From: Bifidobacteriaceae bacterium
Lineage (GTDB): Bacteria > Actinomycetota > Actinomycetes > Actinomycetales > WQXJ01
Direction of reading: 5' to 3'
DNA: 26,833 nucleotides
Assembly (NCBI GenBank): GCA_031279575.1
Contig: JAITIG010000072.1
Coordinates: 1 to 26,833, forward strand
Shown here: positions 22,007-26,833 of the stretch, one piece after another
How the letters are laid out: the number at the start of each line of letters is the position of its first letter
Position numbering within the stretch: position 1 is the first letter of the stretch
The notes under the pieces: generated by a model
Seen by the model: only the letters and a program-made list of their open reading frames with translations
What the model was told of the DNA's origin: nothing
The model's database searches: none
Made by a program: the position numbers and the translations under genes

Positions 22007-22783
22007 GTGAGAACCCCGTATGTGTTCAACATCCAGCGGTTCTCCGTCCACGACGGCCCCGGGCTGCGCACCGCCATCTTCTTCAAAGGCTGCCCGCTGC
22101 GCTGCCCCTGGTGCCACAACCCGGAGTCGCAGGCCTTCGAGCCGGAGGTGATGACCCAGGCGGACGGGGCCCGCGAACTGGTGGGCAAGCAGTACTCGAT
22201 CGACCAGCTGGTGGCCGAGGCCGAGCGCGACATCATGTTCTACGACCAATCCGGCGGCGGGGTGACCTTCACCGGCGGCGAGGCCATGTCCCAGGACACC
22301 GGCTACCTGCTGGAGCTGGCCCGGCGGCTGCGCCAGCGCGGCATCGGCGTGGGCGTGGACACCTGCGGGGTGGCGGCCTCCCAAGCTTTCCGGCGCATGG
22401 CCGAGCAGGCCGATTTCTTCCTCTACGACCTGAAGTTCATCGACCCGGCCAAACACCGCGAGCTGACCGGGGCGTCCAACACTTTGGTGCTGAAGAACCT
22501 CTCGCTCCTGGCCGGCCTGGGGGCCAGGGTCTATCTGCGCATGATTCTGCTGGACGGGCTCAACACCGACTGGGACACCATCGAGGACACCATGTTGTGG
22601 CTCAAAACCCACGGCATCGAACTGGCCGGGGTGAACTTGCTGCCCTACCATCGGTTCGGGATCGACAAATTCGCCAAGCTGGGCCGCCAGCCCCAAGAAT
22701 TCGCCAGCCCCAGCCCCCTGACGGTGCGCCGGATTCAACAGCAGGTGGCGCGTTTCTACGCGGATGTCACAATTGGGGGATAG
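22007..22783 (+). CDS. Glycyl radical enzyme activating protein (radical SAM), short form
   Basis: A radical SAM activase of 258 residues that should install the glycyl radical on the enzyme encoded next. RFSVHDGPGLRT is followed by the iron-sulfur motif Cys29-x3-Cys33-x2-Cys36 (KGCPLRCPWCHNPES), then GVTFTGGEAMSQ (SAM binding, with Ala where most have Pro), DTCGVA and DLKFIDPAKHRELTG, all typical. Most activases of non-formate-lyase glycyl radical enzymes carry an insert with two extra 4Fe-4S clusters after CHNPES. Here that region (residues 42-75) has no cysteine, as in the formate-lyase activase PflA. GTG 22007 follows a weak GAAAGG. Its stop is 21 nt before the enzyme start. Confidence 0.9.
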   Translation: MRTPYVFNIQRFSVHDGPGLRTAIFFKGCPLRCPWCHNPESQAFEPEVMTQADGARELVGKQYSIDQLVAEAERDIMFYDQSGGGVTFTGGEAMSQDTGYLLELARRLRQRGIGVGVDTCGVAASQAFRRMAEQADFFLYDLKFIDPAKHRELTGASNTLVLKNLSLLAGLGARVYLRMILLDGLNTDWDTIEDTMLWLKTHGIELAGVNLLPYHRFGIDKFAKLGRQPQEFASPSPLTVRRIQQQVARFYADVTIGG

Positions 22784-22804
22784 CCAAACGTGAGGAGCGG
22801 TGAG

Positions 22805-25237
22805 ATGACCGAGACAGCCAGCCCAACATTTGCCCCAGAGGTGGCCGGGGGCGTCGATTGGGACGCCAAACGGGGTTCGACGCTGCGCACCAAGCGGCTG
22901 CGGGAAGTCTCCGAGACCACGCCGCCGTCGATTTGCCTGGAGCGGGCCCTGATCGAGACCGAGGTTTACGCCGAGCACGAGGGCAAACTGCCCGCGCCGG
23001 TGCTGCGCGGCCTGTTTTTCCGCGAGTTGATGTCCCGCCGCACCCTCTACTTGGACGATGCCGAGTTGATCGTGGGGGAGAAGGGCGCCGGGCCGCAGTC
23101 GGCCCCGACCTTCCCGGAGCTGTGCTGCCACACCTTGGAGGACTTCGACAACATGGCCAACCGCGAGCGGGTCTCCTTCGCCGTCAGCGAAGCCGACAAG
23201 CGCCTCCAGGCCGAGGTTGTCATCCCGTTTTGGCGCGAGCGGGCCACCATGGCGAAAATGAACCAGGACTTGCCGCCGGAGTGGCGCCGCTTGTTCGAGG
23301 CGGGCCTGTTCACCGAGTTCATGGCCCAGCGCGGCCCCGGCCACACCGTGGCGGACGGCAAAATCTACCGCCGCGGCTACCTCGACTTCATGGCCCAGAT
23401 AGACCGGGAGTTGGCCCGGATCGACTACGGGGCCGATATGCGCGCGGCCGACCGCCGGGCCGAGTTGGCCGGCATGCGGCTGGTGTGCGAGGGCATGGTG
23501 ATCTTGGGCCAGCGCTACGCCGCCCTGGCGCGCCTAAGGGCCGGGCAAACCGCCGACCCGGCCCGCCGCCGGGAGCTGGAAGAGCTAGCCGAGACCTGCG
23601 ACGCGGTGCCCGCCCACGCCCCCAGAACCTTCCGCCAAGCCGTCCAAATGTACTGGTTCACCCACATTGGCGTGACCTCGGAGATGAACAACTGGGACGC
23701 CTACTCCCCCGGCAAGCTGGACCAGCATTTGGAGCCGTTCTACCTCGAGGGCATCGCCAACGGCAGTCTGACCCGGGAGCGGGCCCGCGAGTACCTGGAA
23801 TGCCTCTGGATCAAGTTCAACAACCAGCCGGCCCCGCCAAAAGTTGGCATCACCTTGAAGGAAAGCGCCACCTACACCGATTTCTGCAACATCAACAGCG
23901 GCGCGCTGCGCCCGGACGGCACCAGCGGCGTGAGCCCGGTGAGCTACCTGATCTTGGAGGTGATGGACCAGATGAGGCTGCTCCAGCCCAGCTCCAACGT
24001 CCAGATCTCGCGCAAGAGCCCGGAGCATTTCCTGCGCCGGGCGATCGACATCTCGCGCCAGGGTTGGGGGCAGCCGGCCTTCTACAACTCGGAGGCGATC
24101 CTGGCGGAGTTGGCCAATATGGGCAAGACGCTCGATGACGCCCGCGAGGCCGGCATCGCCAGCGGCTGCGTCGAGACCGGCGCCGCGGGCAAGGAGGCTT
24201 ATGTCCTGACCGGCTACCTGAATGTGCCCAAGGTGCTGGAGTTGACGCTGAGCCGGGGCTTCGACCAGCACACCGGCCAGCAGGTTGGCTTGGATTTGGG
24301 CGACCCGCGCCAGTTCGGCTCATATGAGCGGCTGTACGAGGCCTTCCAGGCCCAGTTGAAGTATGTGGTGGACGTCAAGGTGGCCGGCAACAACCTGATT
24401 GAGAAGCTGTTCATGGACACCATGCCGGTGCCGCTGCTCTCCGTCGTCACCGACGATTGCATCGCCCGCGGCCTGGACTACAACTGCGGCGGGGCCAGGT
24501 ACAACACCAGTTACATCCAGTGCGTTGGGATCGCCACCGTGACCGACTCGCTGGTGGTGCTCAAACGGCACGTCTACGAGGAGGCGAGCCTCGGCATCGG
24601 CCTGCTGTTGGAGGCCTGCGCGGCTGATTTCGACGGTTTCGAGGCGGTGGCGGACCTGGTGGGCAACCACACGCCGAAGTACGGCAACGACGACGACTAC
24701 GCCGACGCCATCTTGCGGCAGGTGGTCGACTCGCTGCAGGGCGCCATCGCCGGCCGGCCCACCCCCAAGGGCGCCAAGACGATTGTCGAGTTTTTGCCCA
24801 CCACCTGCCATGTTTATTTTGGGCAGGTGATGGGGGCCTCGCCCAACGGCCGGCGCAAGGGCGTGCCGCTGCCGGACGGGATCTCGCCGGAGAAGGGCGC
24901 GGACCGCAAGGGGCCCACGGCCGTGATCAAATCGGCCGCCAAAATCGACCAGCTCAAAACCGGCGGGGCGCTGCTGAATCAGAAGTTCACGCCATCGGTC
25001 ATCGCCGGCGAGAAGGGGTTGGCGGCGCTGGCCAGCTTGATCCGCACCTATTTCGCCATGGACGGCCACCATATCCAGTTCAACGTGGTGGACCGGGCCA
25101 CGCTGCTCGACGCCCAGGCCCACCCGGAGCAATACTCCGACCTGATTGTGCGGGTGGCCGGCTACTCCGACTACTTCAACAACCTGGACCGCGCCCTCCA
25201 AGACGAGATCATCGCCCGCACCGAGCAATCCCTATAA
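22805..25237 (+). CDS. Glycyl radical enzyme, dehydratase/lyase/decarboxylase type
   Basis: An oxygen-sensitive radical enzyme of 810 residues. The N-terminal PFL-like domain has ICLERALIETEVY and LYLDDAELIVGEKG. The thiyl cysteine is in SGCVETG (Cys455, with the catalytic Glu457). The radical glycine is in VRVAGYSDYFNNL (Gly786). A Cys-Val-Glu site excludes pyruvate formate-lyase, which has two adjacent Cys, and fits eliminases or decarboxylases such as the diol, choline or hydroxyproline families. The substrate cannot be decided. Other readable sites are NNWDAYSPGKLDQHLEPFY and GQPAFYNSEA. ATG 22805 follows GAGGAG at a good distance; GTG 22790 is an alternative. No microcompartment shell genes accompany it here. 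Confidence 0.93.
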   Translation: MTETASPTFAPEVAGGVDWDAKRGSTLRTKRLREVSETTPPSICLERALIETEVYAEHEGKLPAPVLRGLFFRELMSRRTLYLDDAELIVGEKGAGPQSAPTFPELCCHTLEDFDNMANRERVSFAVSEADKRLQAEVVIPFWRERATMAKMNQDLPPEWRRLFEAGLFTEFMAQRGPGHTVADGKIYRRGYLDFMAQIDRELARIDYGADMRAADRRAELAGMRLVCEGMVILGQRYAALARLRAGQTADPARRRELEELAETCDAVPAHAPRTFRQAVQMYWFTHIGVTSEMNNWDAYSPGKLDQHLEPFYLEGIANGSLTRERAREYLECLWIKFNNQPAPPKVGITLKESATYTDFCNINSGALRPDGTSGVSPVSYLILEVMDQMRLLQPSSNVQISRKSPEHFLRRAIDISRQGWGQPAFYNSEAILAELANMGKTLDDAREAGIASGCVETGAAGKEAYVLTGYLNVPKVLELTLSRGFDQHTGQQVGLDLGDPRQFGSYERLYEAFQAQLKYVVDVKVAGNNLIEKLFMDTMPVPLLSVVTDDCIARGLDYNCGGARYNTSYIQCVGIATVTDSLVVLKRHVYEEASLGIGLLLEACAADFDGFEAVADLVGNHTPKYGNDDDYADAILRQVVDSLQGAIAGRPTPKGAKTIVEFLPTTCHVYFGQVMGASPNGRRKGVPLPDGISPEKGADRKGPTAVIKSAAKIDQLKTGGALLNQKFTPSVIAGEKGLAALASLIRTYFAMDGHHIQFNVVDRATLLDAQAHPEQYSDLIVRVAGYSDYFNNLDRALQDEIIARTEQSL

Positions 25238-25350
25238 CCCCAAGACGCCCGCTGCCGCCCCCGCCGCGGCCCCGGCCCCCACCCCGCGCCGGCCGCCGCC
25301 CCGCGCGCCCGATGCCGTCACCCGGCGCCCCGCTGCCGCCCCCGTTTGCT
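25238..25350. other. GC-rich gap after the glycyl radical gene
   Basis: Low-complexity Pro/Ala-type sequence with no gene. GCTGCCGCCCCCG occurs at 25251 and again, nearly unchanged, at 25332 (81 bp apart), and GCGCCCGATGCCG is at about 25306. It resembles the material behind the HAD and ktrB genes. Confidence 0.6.
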
Positions 25351-25390
25351 TTTGTTAGACGCCGTTAGACCGCTTTAGATTTTGTTAGAC
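25351..25390. repeat. Four 10-bp phased boxes (GTTAGAC)
   Basis: GTTAGAC lies at 25354, 25364 and 25384, and the variant TTTAGAT fills 25374, so the boxes repeat at exactly 10 bp. The segment is markedly AT-rich compared with its surroundings. The last box supplies the stop of the antitoxin relic read leftward. Helical phasing suggests a protein-binding site or a decayed iteron-like element. Confidence 0.65.
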
Positions 25391-25480
25391 AGCCACGCCG
25401 GCCCGGCGCCTCGGCTCGGCCAGGCCGTCGGTGTCGCACCAGACGGCGCCAGCCACCTCGCGGCGGGTTGAGGCGGGGGC
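25385..25480 (-). pseudogene. Truncated copy of the Phd-type antitoxin C-terminus
   Basis: Read leftward this gives STRREVAGAVWCDTDGLAEP then RRRAGVAV and a stop. It aligns with the end of the intact antitoxin at 26311-26400, EARREVADGVWFDADDVTEA then MRRAGRL. DNA blocks such as CCACCTCGCGGCGGG are shared. Only about 28 codons remain, without start, promoter or toxin partner, so it is a dead duplicate. Confidence 0.75.
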
Positions 25481-25540
25481 CGCGGGCGTGGACAATTGGA
25501 AGAAACTAAAAGCTTTCCTTTTAAGAGCTGGAGCGCCCGC

Positions 25541-25630
25541 ATGCCGCCACGCAACCCTTTCAAGCCCGCCGCCGGGGCTCTGACTGGCCGCGGCTTGGCG
25601 CTGCGGGACCGCCTGGCGGTGCAGGGGTGA
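25541..25630 (+). pseudogene. Possible remnant of an ATPase N-terminus
   Basis: A 29-codon frame reads MPPRNPFKPAAGALTGRGLA and ends soon after. NPFKPxAGA followed by a GRxxxLRD-like segment resembles the start of a family of actinobacterial AAA ATPases (NPFKPTAGA...GRDxxL). No Walker motif follows, so if the match is real only the N-terminus survives. GGAG precedes the ATG. The resemblance is short and could be chance. Confidence 0.25.
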
Positions 25631-25682
25631 GCCGGAGCGGGGAGCCGTTGAGGTTGGATCCGGGCGACCCCACAGCGCCGCA

Positions 25683-26057
25683 ACCATCGGGAACCTGCCG
25701 GACGGAATCGTCCAATGCTATTTCCACTTCCAACGGCTGCCGCACTACCAGGTCGCCAGCCTCAGCCTGATGCGGGCCGCCAACACTCCGCTGGGTTCGC
25801 GCCGGGCGCTGCGGATCGGCCCGGAGACTCTGCGCCGGGTCGGCGCGCCGACGCTGCTGGTCTGGGGTGCGGACGACCCGTTCGGCCCGGTCGAGGCGGC
25901 CCGGGCGATCCAGCGCGCGCTGCCGCAGGCGGCTCTGACCATCGTGCCCGGCGCCGGCCACCTGCCCTGGTTCGACAACCCCGCAGCCTGCGCCCACCAG
26001 GTGGCCACTTTCCTAACCGCCCTCCCCGGGGCACCCGGCGCAAGCGGCTACCGGTGA
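25683..26057 (+). pseudogene. C-terminal fragment of an alpha/beta hydrolase
   Basis: The frame gives family-like sequence from about 25689 (GNLPDGIVQCYFHFQRLPHY). The core is VGAPTLLVWGADDPFGPVEA with the acid Asp, and AALTIVPGAGHLPWFDNPAA with the catalytic His. The strand with the nucleophile Ser (GxSxG) and oxyanion loop is missing, so it cannot be a complete enzyme. No good start is visible; ATG 25770 would give only 95 residues. The 3' end overlaps the convergent toxin gene by 10 bp. It is best read as a relic. Confidence 0.7.
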
Positions 26058-26314
26058 TAGACGTCGCGGCGGTGGTCTAGGCGCAAGACGTAAACCGTTC
26101 CGGCGGCTTCGTCCACCTCGTAGATGACGCGGTACTCGCCCCGCCTGGCCGAATAGGCGGGAGCCAGAGGCGGGCGCAGGGCGTGGCCAACGCGGTGGGG
26201 GTTTTCGGCCGGCGGGCCGTAGACGAAGTGGTAGCAGGCGGTCGCCGCAGCTTCCGGGAGGCTGCTGGTCAGGGCGCGCTTGGCCGCGCGCGACAAGCGG
26301 ACCTGATAGGTCAC
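26048..26314 (-). CDS. RelE/ParE-family toxin
   Basis: An 88-residue toxin of the RelE/ParE superfamily, probably an mRNA interferase or gyrase inhibitor. The fold is recognised from MTYQVRLSRAAKRAL, the central RPPLAPAYSARRGEYRVIYE strand and the C-terminal VYVLRLDHRRDVYHR with the conserved Arg/His/Tyr set typical of RelE. Its GTG start overlaps the antitoxin TGA as GTGA, so it is made only after the antitoxin. The pair looks intact. The sequence does not decide between RNase and gyrase targets; the HRRDVYHR end favours RelE. Confidence 0.88.
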   Translation of the reverse strand: MTYQVRLSRAAKRALTSSLPEAAATACYHFVYGPPAENPHRVGHALRPPLAPAYSARRGEYRVIYEVDEAAGTVYVLRLDHRRDVYHR

Positions 26315-26589
26315 AGCCGGCCGGCCCGGCGCATCGCTTCGGTGACGTCATCGGCGTCGAACCAGACGCCATCGGCCACCTCGCGGCGGGCCTCGACCAA
26401 GCCGGCCACGGCCGCCTCATCGGCCAGAATCTCCAGGGTCTCAATCAACGAGTCGTAGTCGGCCGCCCCCAGCAGGACCGCTTCCCGCCGGCCGCGGCGC
26501 GTGACCTCAACCCGCTGGTGGGTTGTGGCGGCCGCATCGACTAGCTTCGACAGGTTCGCTCGAACGTCAGCCAACGGCAAGGTCGTCAT
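26311..26589 (-). CDS. Phd/YefM-family antitoxin
   Basis: A 92-residue antitoxin. MTTLPLADVRANLSKLVDAA is the Phd/YefM N-terminal dimerisation and DNA-binding fold, followed by HQRVEVTRRGRREAVLLGAA and the DYDSLIETLEILAD helix. The acidic C-terminus (EARREVADGVWFDADDV) should wrap the toxin. ATG 26589 begins the family domain, but the same frame stays open leftward-to-rightward through the adjacent repeats to at least 26811, so a longer product is conceivable. The last repeat unit supplies CAGGGA 8 nt upstream as ribosome site. Phd antitoxins repress their own operon, so the repeats may hold operators. Confidence 0.9.
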   Translation of the reverse strand: MTTLPLADVRANLSKLVDAAATTHQRVEVTRRGRREAVLLGAADYDSLIETLEILADEAAVAGLVEARREVADGVWFDADDVTEAMRRAGRL

Positions 26590-26833
26590 ACACAATTTCC
26601 CTGGTGATTTGAATCGAGACCGACAATTTCCCTGGTCGAACCCATCGACACCGACAATTTCTAGGCGAAACCCATCGACACCGACAATTTCCCTGGTGAT
26701 TTGAATCGAGACCGACAATTTCCCTGGTGATTTGAATCGAGACCGACAATTTCCCTGGTGATTAGAATCGAGACCGACAATTTCCCTGGTGATTTGAATC
26801 GAGACCGACAATTTCCCTGGGGATTGGAAACGA
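26590..26833. repeat. 31-bp tandem repeat array (eight units, to window edge)
   Basis: Units start at 26590, 26621, 26652, 26682, 26713, 26744, 26775 and 26806. The period is 31 bp except one 30-bp unit. The consensus begins CGACAATTTCCCTGG and then has either TGATTTGAATCGAGAC (six units, the last incomplete and diverged) or TCGAACCCATCGACAC (two units, one with a TTTCTAGG deletion variant). There are no unique spacers. The array is AT-richer than the rest of the window and touches the antitoxin start codon. The far end is not seen; the last unit is altered to GGGGATTGGAAACGA. Confidence 0.95.

Noticed and set aside
22805..25237. Pyruvate formate-lyase
   Set aside because: PFL has two adjacent cysteines at the active site; here there is a single Cys followed by Val-Glu, which belongs to other glycyl radical enzymes.
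26590..26833. CRISPR array
   Set aside because: The period is 31 bp with no unique spacers, the units are near identical in full, and no cas gene is present. It is a plain tandem array with two unit types.

Overview
The window comes from a very GC-rich bacterium, almost certainly an actinomycete (Actinomycetota). Codon third positions are nearly all G or C and GTG starts are common. Many starts lie 6-10 nt behind a TANNNT -10 box, as in leaderless actinobacterial mRNAs. A 32-residue bS22-type basic protein sits beside a short HTH protein, as in other actinobacteria. Menaquinone synthesis together with a glycyl radical enzyme (oxygen-sensitive by chemistry) suggests a facultative or anaerobic life. 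The genus cannot be read from the sequence.

Left part (1-11.8 kb): a menaquinone locus scattered over both strands. menF runs rightward. menC-menD and an HtrA-like protease run leftward. menB starts back to back with menC. A DUF3048 lipoprotein is interposed, then menE, menA and a PLDc_N membrane protein run rightward. Together MenF-D-C-E-B-A cover chorismate to demethylmenaquinone except the MenH and DHNA-CoA thioesterase steps; the final methyltransferase is also absent.

Middle (11.8-21.9 kb): a divergent pair (histidine phosphatase and HAD-IB phosphatase), a stand-alone SH3-like protein, the bS22-like peptide with its HTH neighbour, a KtrB/KtrA potassium uptake pair, and a leftward operon of an anchored secreted protein, an ABC ATPase and an ABC-2 permease. 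OtsA/OtsB trehalose synthesis follows, then a small two-helix membrane protein.

Right part (21.9-26.8 kb): a two-gene glycyl radical system (activase and enzyme). Beyond it lies a gene graveyard with phased 10-bp boxes, a truncated copy of an antitoxin gene, a possible ATPase N-terminus and the C-terminal half of an alpha/beta hydrolase. An intact RelE/Phd-type toxin-antitoxin pair follows. Its antitoxin start codon directly abuts a 31-bp tandem repeat array running to the window edge.

A recurring peculiarity is sequence expansion. The 3' ends of at least three genes, with their stop codons, are echoed as tandem copies downstream, and several enzymes (MenD, MenE, MenB, OtsB, HtrA) carry low-complexity Gly/Ala/Pro insertions. 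The strongest candidates for something undescribed are the glycyl radical enzyme with its ferredoxin-less activase, the 31-bp array fused to the toxin-antitoxin operon, and the 3'-end echo repeats. No tRNA, rRNA, complete insertion sequence or CRISPR array was found.
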